64,000 bases of DNA from contig CM039510.1 of NCBI GenBank assembly GCA_022432975.1, positions 31,713,023-31,777,022 of the forward strand. Reading direction: 5' to 3'. Positions 12,785-22,682 of this stretch are shown in pieces. Numbering within the stretch: the first letter of the stretch is position 1; the number at the start of each line of letters is the position of its first letter. The stretch comes from Begonia masoniana (Eukaryota > Streptophyta > Magnoliopsida > Cucurbitales > Begoniaceae). Both the position numbers and the translations under genes were made by a program. The notes below the pieces were generated by a model, which saw only the letters and a program-made list of their open reading frames with translations, did not search any database and had not been told where the DNA came from.

Positions 12785-13411
12785 CCTACATCAGGGAGTT
12801 CACCTATGAGTCTAAAACTCAGTAAGGACATAATCAGAATGCAGTAGTGCATATGCAATGCATGAACTTTCAGAAATTCAGTGACAGAACAGAACATTAC
12901 ATTACAGTGACAGAAGAATTAAGTGGGGCTTATAGGGGAACTGGTTCAGTAGGTGCACTATCAGGCACGGCAGTTTTCAGATTCCCAGGGAGGGATAAAA
13001 CCAGAGGGTCCTTGCCGGGGACAATATTTTCAGATTCCCAAGGAGGGATAAAACCAGAGGGGCCAGTCCCCGTCCCACACTTAACCTGGTACATTTCAGT
13101 CGGATTTTATCTTGTTAATTTCAAACAGTGTACAGAAATCGGTTTTGCATGAATTTTCAGGAAAACAGTGCATGCATGAACGGTGCCTCAACTTTAACTG
13201 ACAGATAACAGAATAAAACAATAGGCAGCAGAAAATAAATCATAGCCAGACCTTTCAGAACATAACTCTAACTCTTCTACCCAAAACAACCCGACAGAAC
13301 AGAAAAACCTAGTACCTCCATGATGTAGGGCCTTAAGGGCCGGATCTATGCTTATGAACTTACCTGTTTGCGGCAATGCAGTGTACTCGAACGTCCCTGG
13401 AGAGTTCGGAT
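12785..13411 (-). other. LTR splice/fold module, copy in the 5' LTR of A
   Basis: Minus strand: acceptor GTTACAG| before 13411, 48-nt candidate microexon 13411-13364 ending ACAG|GTAAG, hairpin GGCCCTTAAGGCC, arm CCTACATCATGGA (plus 13317-13329), then the complementary arm TCCCTGATGTAGG (plus 12785-12797, 12 of 13 paired), whose GATGTAG is the candidate acceptor. Confidence 0.55.
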
Positions 13412-13890
13412 CTGTAACATGAATGTACAGAATTTAAACGCTACAAATGCTAACTAATATCACGTAGGAAACGCAGCAAACACACTTAAAACACTTTAGA
13501 AAACACACCAACGTGTTTTCATCCAAAACAGTGAGTTTTCACCCAAAACTGAAACCCTAAACTTCGGTAAAAACTCACTTTAAACTTGTCCAAACTTGTT
13601 AGCGTTAAAAGACGCTCACCTTTGCTGAAAAAAAAAAAACGGAGAAATGCTGGAGAAACAAAGTGTGGAAGTTTTGTTTCAATCGCCTGGAAGAGAGAAA
13701 ACAGAAAGGGGAGGTAGAAGTGAGCTTCACTGTAACACCCGACATTTCGGCCAGGTGATTTTCTGACCATTTTCATTGTCACCCTCTTATTTAACCTTTA
13801 TGATTTAAATTTAATGTTAAGACAAATTTATTACAAGTTGAGTAAAACTAGGTTGGGTGGCAGTTTTGTAATTAAAACTGATGGATTGAG

Positions 13891-13899
13891 TATAAATAG
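13891..13899 (+). promoter_or_regulatory. TATA box of LTR F
   Basis: TATAAATAG, 160 bp into the LTR, with GGCGATTTC exon-1-like sequence about 60 bp downstream as in the other LTRs. Confidence 0.6.
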
Positions 13900-14383
13900 G
13901 AAATGGAAACCTTAAACCTCATTTATTACCACTGTAGCCGACATTCCCTCTCGGCGATTTCTTCCCTCCCAAGTTCTTGCTCTCGACTACCAGAACTTTC
14001 CTTTGCCGACGGCTGGTTTCAGCTTGCTTTTCTCTGCAAATCTGCACCCGAGGTATGAAATAGACAATGTAGTCATTTATTAGTGATTAAAGTTCTGCTT
14101 TCAGCTCGGCATTTGAGTTCGGAATTTTCTTAGCAGTGGCCGAGTAGTTTAAGACCCTTTTAAGTCTGAGAATAGAAATGTCATCCCAAATCGATTCTGA
14201 ACATTTCAAAGTAACCAACTCGGATTTAATCAATGATAAAACCTGTCCACCTAGTTTCAGATTTCAGACTGCAGTGTGTCAAACAGAGGATTCGGAGTAA
14301 CCTTAGCTATTAGAGTCCTAGGACGATTTATGAATAGAACTATTAGGACCTTTGTTTTAACTACTGTAATGTACATGTTTTAG

Positions 14384-15088
14384 GTGAAGAACCTTAAAGG
14401 GAAGAAGCTCGGATTGCTAAGGAATCCAGGTAAGTGAATGTATTAAGGTTTCCGGCCACTAGGGCCCTACACCGCAAGGGTATTAGGAAATCATTGAGAT
14501 GTTAGTCTGTTGACTATGATTAGCTATTACTATGACATGATGAATTGGAGTAAGAAGATGTTAGGTTACGAGATGTTATGCTTGTCCTTATGATATGACT
14601 TCTCTCTATGAACTTTATGTCTATGCACTGTGTCCATGTTATGATTTAGTTGAGAACATGAAAAGCAAATGTAACCAAGATTAAGTGCAGAGCGGGGAAA
14701 AGACTATGTTATGTATGACTCGCGAAATCTCCCACTGGTGGAGGCCGAGTTAATGACGTGTATGACTCGCGAAGTCTCCCACTGGTGGAGGCCGAGTTAA
14801 TGATATGTATGGCTTGCGAATTCTCCCACTGGGGGAGGCCGAGTGATGTATTATGATTGCCGCGATAGGCAAATGATTATGTATGACTGCCGCGATAGGC
14901 AAATGACTATGTACCCCTGTCTTCCTCCCTCGTCTCCTGCCTTAATACATGTCATGTAAATAATGAAAATGAACGTGAATGAAGAAAGGTTTATGAACTT
15001 GTGTTCTTTAAATTGTGCACTCATGTATATCTGTCAGTATGCATTCCTTACTAAGCATTAGGCTTATAGTTGAACCTTATGGTGTAGG
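14384..15088 (+). other. LTR splice/fold module, copy in F
   Basis: Acceptor TGTTTTAG|G, 46-nt candidate microexon 14384-14429 ending CCAG|GTAAGTG, hairpin GGCCACTAGGGCC, arm CCTACACCGCAAGG (14466-14479). The downstream arm CCTTATGGTGTAGG (15075-15088) pairs with it, with one G:U and one mismatch, and contains the acceptor GGTGTAG|GTG. The 7th base pair is C:G here and U:A in the C family: a compensatory change. Confidence 0.6.
14720..14912 (+). repeat. Three hairpin repeats plus two short hairpins inside the F module
   Basis: Three copies of a 54-59 bp unit, GACTCGCGAA...CTCCCACTGGTGGAG...CGAGT (about 14718-14844), each with complementary ends. Two copies of a GCCGCGATAGGC unit follow (14860-14910). 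They occupy the same position between the module arms as the hairpin units of other LTRs. Confidence 0.8.
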
Positions 15089-15392
15089 TGAAGAAGGTTC
15101 AGGTGAGGATACTATGTTCAAAGAGGATGCTTAAGGCTGGTTGCTGGTGGAAGCTCAAAATGACAGTGCGGGACTGGAAAGGCGATTGATGACCCCTGGT
15201 TAATGCTCTTTTGTTTCAGTATAATAAAGGATATAAAAGTTTAAGTAGGATGAGATTATTTTATAATGTTGAGCTTTGAGACTGTCTAGTTGATTCACTG
15301 AGTTAGGGATTGATTTTATAGACTTATAAATGATCTGTTACTTAAGTCTTCCGCTATATGCATTCTGAATGGGTTGTGGTATTTTCTGTTGG

Positions 15393-17345
15393 AAGAAGTC
15401 GTTTGATGGTTTAGTCTTCCGGCTGACGTCATCGCAGATGCCGAATGTTAGAGTTTGATGGTTTAGTCTTCCGGCTGACGTCATCGGCAGATGCCGAGTG
15501 ATAGAGTTTGATGGTTTAGTCTTCCGGCTGACGTCATCGGCAGATGCCGAATGTTAGAGTTTGATGGTTTAGTCTTCCGGCTGACGTCATCGGCAGATGC
15601 CGAGTGATAGAGTTTGATGGTTTAGTCTTCCGGCTGACGTCATCGGCAGATGCCGAATGTTAGAGTTTGATGGTTTAGTCTTCCGGCTGACGTCATCGGC
15701 AGATGCCGAGTGATAGAGTTTGATGGTTTAGTCTTCCGGCTGACGTCATCGGCAGATGCCGAGTGATAGAGTTTGATGGTTTAGTCTTCCGGCTGACGTC
15801 ATCGGCAGATGCCGAGTGATAGAGTTTGATGGTTTAGTCTTCCGGCTGACGTCATCGGCAGATGCCGAGTGATAGAGTTTGATGGTTTAGTCTTCCGGCT
15901 GACGTCATCGGCAGATGCCGAGTGATAGAGTTTGATGGTTTAGTCTTCCGGCTGACGTCATCGGCAGATGCCGAGTGATAGAGTTTGATGGTTTAGTCTT
16001 CCGGCTGACGTCATCGGCAGATGCCGAATGTTAGAGTTTGATGGTTTAGTCTTCCGGCTGACGTCATCGGCAGATGCCGAGTGATAGAGTTTGATGGTTT
16101 AGTCTTCCGGCTGACGTCATCGGCAGATGCCGAATGTTAGAGTTTGATGGTTTAGTCTTCCGGCTGACGTCATCGGCAGATGCCGAGTGATAGAGTTTGA
16201 TGGTTTAGTCTTCCGGCTGACGTCATCGGCAGATGCCGAGTGATAGAGTTTGATGGTTTAGTCTTCCGGCTGACGTCATCGGCAGATGCCGAGTGATAGA
16301 GTTTGATGGTTTAGTCTTCCGGCTGACGTCATCGGCAGATGCCGAGTGATAGAGTTTGATGGTTTAGTCTTCCGGCTGACGTCATCGGCAGATGCCGAAT
16401 GTTAGAGTTTGATGGTTTAGTCTTCCGGCTGACGTCATCGGCAGATGCCGAGTGATAGAGTTTGATGGTTTAGTCTTCCGGCTGACGTCATCGGCAGATG
16501 CCGAGTGATAGAGTTTGATGGTTTAGTCTTCCGGCTGACGTCATCGGCAGATGCCGAATGTTAGAGTTTGATGGTTTAGTCTTCCGGCTGACGTCATCGG
16601 CAGATGCCGAATGTTAGAGTTTGATGGTTTAGTCTTCCGGCTGACGTCATCGGCAGATGCCGAGTGATAGAGTTTGATGGTTTAGTCTTCCGGCTGACGT
16701 CATCGGCAGATGCCGAATGTTAGAGTTTGATGGTTTAGTCTTCCGGCTGACGTCATCGGCAGATGCCGAATGTTAGAGTTTGATGGTTTAGTCTTCCGGC
16801 TGACGTCATCGGCAGATGCCGAGTGATAGAGTTTGATGGTTTAGTCTTCCGGCTGACGTCATCGGCAGATGCCGAGTGATAGAGTTTGATGGTTTAGTCT
16901 TCCGGCTGACGTCATCGGCAGATGCCGAGTGATAGAGTTTGATGGTTTAGTCTTCCGGCTGACGTCATCGGCAGATGCCGAATGTTAGAGTTTGATGGTT
17001 TAGTCTTCCGGCTGACGTCATCGGCAGATGCCGAGTGATAGAGTTTGATGGTTTAGTCTTCCGGCTGACGTCATCGGCAGATGCCGAGTGATAGAGTTTG
17101 ATGGTTTAGTCTTCCGGCTGACGTCATCGGCAGATGCCGAATGTTAGAGTTTGATGGTTTAGTCTTCCGGCTGACGTCATCGGCAGATGCCGAATGTTAG
17201 AGTTTGATGGTTTAGTCTTCCGGCTGACGTCATCGGCAGATGCCGAGTGATAGAGCTTGATGGTTTAGTCTTCCGGCTGATGTCATCGGCAGATGCCGAA
17301 TGTTAGAGTTTGATGGTTTAGTCTTCCGGATGACGTCACCGGTAG
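15393..17345 (+). repeat. 53-bp tandem array with a TGACGTCA palindrome in each unit (LTR F)
   Basis: About 37 nearly identical 53-bp units: TTTGATGGTTTAGTCTTCC, then GGCTGACGTCATCGGCAG, then ATGCCGA followed by GTGATAGAG or ATGTTAGAG. Two unit types (CGAGTGATAG and CGAATGTTAG) alternate irregularly. Each unit carries TGACGTCA, a full bZIP-type palindrome, and the inverted repeat CGGCAGATGCCG. The first unit lacks one G; the last two, near 17250-17345, are degenerate. Array homogeneity suggests recent expansion. Confidence 0.96.
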
Positions 17346-18119
17346 ATGTAAAGGTTTCTTTGTCGACTAGTGACGGGGATGTCACTGGATGATGTAGAAG
17401 ATATTTTAACTGAGCACGCGAGGCCCACGTGCCCACCGGAAGAATCTCTTCCATTAGGCGATGTAAGCAAGTCACGCGCGTTGCACGTGACGACCGGACG
17501 ACTAAATTTCTGAGGGTTGCCAACGCATGCAACCCATGCAAACCCGAGTAGAATCATGTCGAGAGGGTTGGGGACATTTCTTCCCTGCTCGAATTTGTCC
17601 AGAAACCGATAACCGAGCCTAGTCGCTCGACTCTGTGAATGTTTGAAACGACGTGGTATAGGAAGTCGAGCACGAAAGGGGTTCGTTTTCCTTAATGGTT
17701 CGGCGTCTCTGTTTCCAGTTTAGAAAACAAAATATACGCGACGTAAATGTCTGACGAGAAAAAGTAAGTGAATGCAATAATAGTAAAAGTCAAGCAAACG
17801 ATTAATGAAAGATAATGATCACGTGACAGCTCCTGGCCGGGGTTGTTACATTCACGTAGGAGGAAGAGAAGACATATCTTCTTCAACAAGTTGCCACTTG
17901 GCACTCATCCATTGGTTTGCTTCCACCTACCATAATCACTTCCACATTTACCCTTCCATTAGCTTTTAACCTAATTGGCTTGTTTTGATTACACTTAGTT
18001 TGGTTTTCCCTCAAACATTCCATCATTTTAACCAAAATATTCATTGTATTAATATAATATTAATCCCGTTTAAACGATCCGGGAAAAACTATTACATGGC
18101 AAAAATGCCGGGTGTTACA

Positions 18120-18928
18120 GAAGGTATATCTTCTTCTTCACTAGAAGTATCATCTGCTGGCCAAGAACTAGAATCTATAGTGAGATGAATTTCAGTGTGA
18201 TAATTTTCCATAGAATTTTCTTCTTGAGTATTAATAACATTAATATCTAATTGTTTCATTCTTTGTGCTAGTTGTTCAATAAAGTCATTATTGTCTTTGG
18301 GAGATTTAAAATTAAATTTAGATATCATTATAGGAGGTTTTAAATCAGGAATAGAAATATTTCCTTTCTTTATTCCAGATGTCGAAGGAGGTGTCGTAGG
18401 AATATCTTCTATAACCTTTTTATTTGATTTTTCAGATAATTTAATTAATTGAGTTTCAACTCTTGATAATTGTTGTCCTATAGTGCTCATATGAATATTA
18501 TTATAATTAATTTGTTTAATTATAATATCATTTTTATCTTCAATAGGTTGAGATAAACTAACCAAAGGAATAGCTTCAATAGTATTATTCTTTAGACTAC
18601 TAGGTTCTAAAGGTGGATGTATAGATTTAATACTCTCATTGTTTTTTATATTCCAAGTTTTACAATGATTATTATATTCTTCTAGAATATTAATTTGATA
18701 TTTAGATACAGGTTTATAAAATATCGTCAAATACCATTCGCTAAAAGTTATTAGATCCTTTTTCAAATCTAAATAAGAGTAATATAAATCTTTTAATTTT
18801 TTAAACTCTTCAGGTTTTTTATAATATTTTTTATCAATCCAATTTCTGATAATAGCATTTTCAGGTGATTGATATTCTTCATTACATAATTTTCTAATAT
18901 CATCTTTGCTTAAATTTGTATAATTCAT
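18120..18928 (-). pseudogene. Endogenous pararetrovirus coat protein, N-terminal part (unit 1), cut by element A
   Basis: The ATG at 18928 overlaps the movement-protein stop (TTATGA), an arrangement seen in every copy here. About 270 codons are open up to the insertion of A; the final few residues come from the LTR. The product is lysine/asparagine-rich and acidic towards the end (SSEEEDIPS), as in the N-terminal region of Caulimoviridae coat proteins. Assignment as coat protein rests on copies in this window that continue to a CCHC knuckle. Confidence 0.8.
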
Positions 18929-20016
18929 AATTTAAATTCCATTTCTGAAACAGTAGGTGACTCTCTTTTAGTGTGAGAGGTTTCTCCTTTTTCATATTTC
19001 GAATTATTAAATTGATTAGAACAAACACCATGAGGTATTTGTTGTTCAGATATTTTTAAAGCTTCAATATTAGAAATAGGAGTTTCAGATACAGAAAATC
19101 TAGAACTAAGTAAATCTACTTGATAGGGAGGAATAGATGACCTAGAAGATAGACTTCTGGAAAAAGATATTTTTCTTGATTGATTATTATCAAATTTAAT
19201 TTCTATATGTCCTTCAGGGGTTTGAATAATTTGATCGATTTTTTTATTAATAATTGGTTGAGGTAATACAGCTTGAGGAATAGTCCATTGTTCTGGAAAT
19301 GTGACTTCATCCCAGTTTATTAATCTAGGAATAGCTATATTAGTTTTCATTATATCACTTTCAATTAATAAAGTTTTTCCTGGATTATCTTTTAATTTAA
19401 CTTGAGGACATAAAGTATTCATTACTTTATAACTTAATCGATAGATTATAGCAATAGTTTCTGAACCTTGAAGAAACTCGTAACCATGAGTTTGAATATT
19501 TAAAACTACTGATTCAAATAAATTTTTATCAGTCAAAGATAAAGTTAGATTAGGATAAACATTAAAATAAATGGGACCATGACATAAACTGGTTTGTATA
19601 ACACCCATTAAAGATTCTTTATAATTTTGACTCCTAGCGTCTCTAAGGGTAGCTAAAATACTAGCATTTAAGCCTGGAATAGTTAATGGTTTAAAAGCTA
19701 TTTGAATAAGTCCAATATGGATATATTTATATTTAGTAAAATATTTTTGAATATCTTTTAATTCTAATAATTTTATAGTTTTTTCATTTGTATCTAAGCA
19801 AATAGTTTGCTCAGAGGTTTTAACAATACGATTAATAAGATTTTCAAAAGTTCCTATTTTATAAATAGTTTTTGGCTCAATTTCGGGAATTGTCCAATTA
19901 TTTAATACTTCTTCTTGTGATAATTCTATAATTTCTTCATTTTTAATAGAATTTTCAGAGAATATATTTGAGATCAAATTCATATTCAATTTGTAGAATT
20001 TACTTTCAAATAACAT
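18925..20016 (-). CDS. Endogenous pararetrovirus movement protein (unit 1), open
   Basis: A 363-codon open frame. The middle (about 115-230) resembles the 30K-type movement proteins of Caulimoviridae, which widen plasmodesmata for cell-to-cell spread. The C-terminal third is serine-rich (about 270-300). This is the only full-length copy in the window; the copies at 25249 and 54702 have internal deletions. The 3' end overlaps the coat-protein start by ATGA. It is a relic, and expression from the plant genome is not shown. Family assignment is by overall pattern and neighbours, not by a search. Confidence 0.75.
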   Translation of the reverse strand: MLFESKFYKLNMNLISNIFSENSIKNEEIIELSQEEVLNNWTIPEIEPKTIYKIGTFENLINRIVKTSEQTICLDTNEKTIKLLELKDIQKYFTKYKYIHIGLIQIAFKPLTIPGLNASILATLRDARSQNYKESLMGVIQTSLCHGPIYFNVYPNLTLSLTDKNLFESVVLNIQTHGYEFLQGSETIAIIYRLSYKVMNTLCPQVKLKDNPGKTLLIESDIMKTNIAIPRLINWDEVTFPEQWTIPQAVLPQPIINKKIDQIIQTPEGHIEIKFDNNQSRKISFSRSLSSRSSIPPYQVDLLSSRFSVSETPISNIEALKISEQQIPHGVCSNQFNNSKYEKGETSHTKRESPTVSEMEFKL

Positions 20017-20545
20017 AACTACTTGACTTCAAGTTTTCAACTATAAATAGATATAAGGTTTAACTTCGTATTGATCTTCGATTCATCTCGTATTGACTTG
20101 CAGATAACTTCGTATTGATCTATTAATTCCTTCTATACTAATCATGTGACTAACGAGACTACTTGCACTGTCAAAGACTAATTTCACAAAGTTTGCAAAT
20201 GTCTCTCAACCATGCAAATGGGTATTTTTGCCTGACGCCTTTCTCACGGCTAAGCGGCCACACACCCCAACACGGTAACATAAAGACATCTTACAAACAA
20301 GATGAAATCACAGCAAGTATTCTTTGCACATGAAAGCACGGAAAGAGTTAATAGAATCGTGTTGAAGAGATCACCTCATCGTATTGAGAAGAACAAAAGA
20401 TCGTATTGAAGTTAAAACGAATATCGATTTACATTAGAAAACTTATCGACAAGTCCTTAGTTATTTGAAAGCAAATACAAATTTAGCCAATCATTTGGCT
20501 TTGATACCAAAGGGGGGAAGCGATGAAGAAGAAGTATAAGACAAT
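20017..20545 (-). promoter_or_regulatory. Pararetrovirus leader and primer site (unit 1)
   Basis: Upstream of the movement protein, in the same order as 24740-25248. The primer site, degenerate as TGGTATCAAAGCC, is on the minus strand at about 20496-20508. About 35 bp of sequence beyond the primer site follows, then at about 20546 the sequence switches to plus-strand coat-protein sequence: an inverted junction. No protein gene is seen. Confidence 0.75.
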
Positions 20546-20839
20546 ACTTATCTGAAATTAAATGTTATAAATGTGGTAAATTTGGCCACTATGCATCTAA
20601 ATGTACTACTCTAAAAAAATTAAATAATCTTGTGTGATGACCCGAATGTGAACGTATGTGTACGACTGCGGGGCAAACCTCGGGTTGCGGGACAAACCTC
20701 GGGACCTAAGCTGAGTGTAGGCGAATCCCGGACTCGAGTATAGGCGAATCCCGGGTCGTAAAGAGGGGGTTGTCACAATCCCACATCGCTTGGGGAAGTA
20801 CATGGAAATGAAACATATGTAAGAGATCCCTCCCAATAT

Positions 20840-20955
20840 AGCAAGACGCGTTTTGGAGCACGATTGGCAACGGATCCTATAAGAACTCCGAAGTTAAAAG
20901 TGCTTCGGCGAGAGCAATTCCAGGTTGGGTGACCTTCCGGGAAGTTCTCGCCAAA
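20840..20955 (+). ncRNA. 5S-rRNA-like domain of Cassandra LTR 1
   Basis: The block at 20871-20952 closely follows plant 5S rRNA (AGAACTCCGAAGTTAA at about 20883, TTGGGTGACC at about 20925). It includes the internal RNA polymerase III control region (box A-like part at 20891-20912). It is a captured 5S promoter in an LTR, not a working ribosomal RNA gene. Confidence 0.88.
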
Positions 20956-21036
20956 CAAAGCCGTGAGGGGAGGATATTGGGCTACGGCCCAATCCCCAGA
21001 GCGGACAATATCTTGCTGGGATAAAGGGTCGTTACA

Positions 21037-21108
21037 AATGGTATCAGAGCCTGTACCCAACCGGAAATGTGGCCAACGAGGACGTTGGGCCCCCGAAGGG
21101 GGGGTGAT
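21037..21108 (+). promoter_or_regulatory. Cassandra internal region: primer site and polypurine tract
   Basis: TGGTATCAGAGCC, complementary to initiator-Met tRNA, begins 2 bp after LTR 1. The purine run GAAGGGGGGG ends just before LTR 2. Nothing else fits in the 72 bp. Confidence 0.9.
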
Positions 21109-21315
21109 TGTGATGACCCGAATGTGAACGTATGTGTACGACTGCGGGGCAAACCTCAGGTTGCGGGGCAAACCTCGGGACCTAAGCTGAGTGTAGGCGA
21201 ATCCCGGACTCGAGTATAGGCGAATCCCGGGTCGTAAAGAGGGGGTTGTCACAATCCCACATCGCTTGGGGAAGTACATGGAAATGAAACATATGTAAGA
21301 GATCCCTCCCAATAT

Positions 21316-21431
21316 AGCAAGACGCGTTTTGGAGCACGATTGGCAACGGATCCTATAAGAACTCCGAAGTTAAAAGTGCTTCGGCGAGAGCAATTCCAGG
21401 TTGGGTGACCTTCCGGGAAGTTCTCGCCAAA
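21316..21431 (+). ncRNA. 5S-rRNA-like domain of Cassandra LTR 2
   Basis: Same as the copy in LTR 1, offset by 476 bp; no difference seen in this block. Confidence 0.88.
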
Positions 21432-22012
21432 CAAAGCCGTGAGGGGAGGATATTGGGCTACGGCCCAATCCCCAGAGCGGACAATATCTTGCTGGGATAA
21501 AGGGTCGTTACATCTTGATATAGATGAAAGGTTCAAAGTAGCCTTAGAAAAACTACTATTAACTTCTTCGGAAGAATCTTCTGACGCAGAAGATATTATT
21601 GAGTCATCTTCTTCATCGGACAATGACACCTGTCAAAAATGTCAAGTCAATGTATTATCAACTGAGCAACAAAATATTTTAGATAATTTAGATCAAATAC
21701 ATGATCCTATCTTTAGAAAAAAGATTATTTAAATTATTATTCAACAAAATCAAGATAAAGAAATAATTGAAAAACCCAATTTAAGAGGTCAACATTATTC
21801 TTTAACAGAAGTCTTTAATAGACTAGATAAAGCTAAAATTAAACCTGTCACTATTCAAGATCTTAATAGAGAAGTTAAAGATCTTAAAAGAGAATTGCAA
21901 GAGTTACTGTATGATTACAATCAATATCAGATTAATATTAGTGAAAGATTAGAAAAAATAGAAACCCATATGAATATTGGTTCTTCTTCGAATAATAAAG
22001 CTACCCCTTGTA

Positions 22013-22512
22013 ATGAAGAAAACCTCTCCGAAGTATAAACGAGGTTCTTATCCTAAGTCAAGAGCCAAAAGGATTATGAATAAATTTTATTCAATAAAGC
22101 ACAAGGATATACCAGGAAAAGATCTTTCCTATAATGCTAAAGAATTAGCACAAACCTTTAGGTTGGTCAAAAGTCTAATTCAAACTCACTTTGAGTTAAG
22201 TGCCAATAGAATTAAGTCTATTAAAACCTTAGAAAGACTTATCGACGGCTTTGATAAACAATTAAAAAGCCAAGGTTTAGAAACCACATCTAACAAAGAG
22301 CATCACACAAAATTAAGCGATAATATTTTGGAAAACGAACAAGTTCATTGGGTCTTCTCTGAATTAGAAGAAAATCTTCTTCTCAAAGATATTGAAGAAC
22401 CTATACCCTCATCAAGCACTCAAGGGTTACAATTAGAAAACCCTTCACTAGATATGCGAGCAGATTTTTATTTCCTAACTGAAACAGAATTTAATGCTAT
22501 TATCAGCCAATA
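22013..22512 (+). pseudogene. Pararetrovirus polyprotein segment after the coat region (unit 2), unassigned
   Basis: A frame of about 165 codons in another phase from the preceding segment, overlapping its end; it may be a frameshift or a separate viral ORF. It starts lysine-rich (KTSPKYKRGSYPKSRAK), has no protease or RT motif, and ends in a TAA just before a deletion junction. I expect this to be the region ahead of the protease in the viral polyprotein, judging by its position only. Confidence 0.55.
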
Positions 22513-22544
22513 AGATAATTTGCTCTCCGAAATATCATTATTTT

Positions 22545-22682
22545 ATTTTTCGAATTATAAACTCCATATTTGATAAATGGCTAGCAGAATTACCTGTTTA
22601 TACTTTCTCTATTGAGTATATTAAGGGAGATGGTCACTCTCTCTATACTAGTCTAACCCGTGCATTTTCTCAGTATGGATAA
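22545..22682 (+). pseudogene. C-terminal remnant of pararetrovirus RNase H
   Basis: About 45 codons ending FSQYG*, with the pattern WLAELPVYTFSIEYIKG expected at the end of a viral or retroelement RNase H. The entire protease, RT and most of RNase H are missing between about 22512 and 22545, an internal deletion of probably more than 1.5 kb. The TAA overlaps the next ATG (TATGGATAA). Confidence 0.7.

Larger units (their letters stand above)
13731..17850 (+). mobile_element. Solo LTR F (4.1 kb) nested in the 5' LTR of A
   Basis: Begins TGTAACACCCGACATTTCGG and ends GGGGTTGTTACA, flanked by the exact 5-bp duplication TTCAC (13726-13730 and 17851-17855). No primer site, coding region or second LTR is visible inside, so it is a solo LTR. 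TATAAATAG at 13891 is a good promoter box about 160 bp in. It is followed by an exon-1-like stretch with CGGCGATTTC, a donor CCCGAG|GTATG (14053), the splice/fold module, hairpin repeats (about 14700-14910) and a 53-bp tandem array. Some minus-strand reading frames near 17230-17560 and 17692-17904 show no recognisable domain. It must be younger than A. Confidence 0.93.
1385..18119 (-). mobile_element. Element A, near-complete Ty3/gypsy Tekay-like retrotransposon
   Basis: The order on the minus strand is 5' LTR (18119-9560), primer site, gag-pol, polypurine tract and 3' LTR (4932 leftward). The internal region is only 4,627 bp and almost entirely coding, while each LTR is about 4.4 kb without nested insertions, so the LTRs make up most of the element. 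It sits in the pararetrovirus coat-protein region at 18120. The left target duplication is outside the window. F lies in the 5' LTR and G in the 3' LTR, so both are younger than A. Confidence 0.92.
9560..18119 (-). mobile_element. 5' LTR of element A, carrying nested solo LTR F
   Basis: Starts at 18119 (minus TGTAACACCCGG) and ends at 9560 (GGCTGTCACA). Solo LTR F and one copy of its duplicated TTCAC target interrupt it, leaving about 4,435 bp of LTR. From the 5' end: promoter-side sequence (17851-18119, 13560-13730), splice/fold module (13411-12785), unique sequence (12371-12780), the 82/58-bp array (about 9740-12370) and a 180-bp tail. The 3' LTR matches closely, so the insertion is fairly recent. 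No coding function. Confidence 0.92.
20633..21512 (+). mobile_element. Cassandra TRIM retrotransposon, complete
   Basis: Two 404-bp direct LTRs (20633-21036 and 21109-21512, TGTGATGACCCG...GGGTCGTTACA) flank a 72-bp internal region holding a primer site and a polypurine tract. The flanking target duplication TCTTG (20628-20632 and 21513-21517) is exact. I find two differences between the LTRs, so the insertion is recent. The LTRs carry a 5S-rRNA-like block, the hallmark of Cassandra, a non-autonomous family that depends on proteins of other elements. Open frames across it are accidental. Confidence 0.96.
20546..22040 (+). pseudogene. Pararetrovirus coat protein C-terminus and following acidic/coiled region (unit 2), interrupted by Cassandra
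   Basis: The frame enters at the CCHC knuckle CYKCGKFGHYASKC (about 20555-20596), typical of Caulimoviridae coat proteins and used in RNA packaging. Cassandra (20633-21512) interrupts it. After the insertion an acidic serine-rich stretch with a CQKCQ motif, then a leucine/lysine coiled-coil-like region, continues to a stop at about 22038. A TAA at 21730-21732 breaks the frame where the inverted unit has a glutamate codon. The segment starts abruptly in mid-gene because the unit is circularly permuted. Confidence 0.8.

Noticed and set aside
15393..17345. CRISPR-like regular array
   Set aside because: The entire 53-bp unit repeats with no variable spacers, in plant LTR DNA; it is a tandem repeat.
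13731..17850. Complete retrotransposon with two LTRs
   Set aside because: No internal primer site, coding region or repeated LTR; one TG...CA unit with a target duplication is a solo LTR.
20840..20955. True 5S rRNA gene
   Set aside because: The block is diverged at its ends, lies within a Cassandra LTR and occurs once per LTR, not in an rDNA array.
20606..21629. Reading frames across Cassandra
   Set aside because: They repeat with the two LTRs and overlap the 5S-like block; the element is non-coding.
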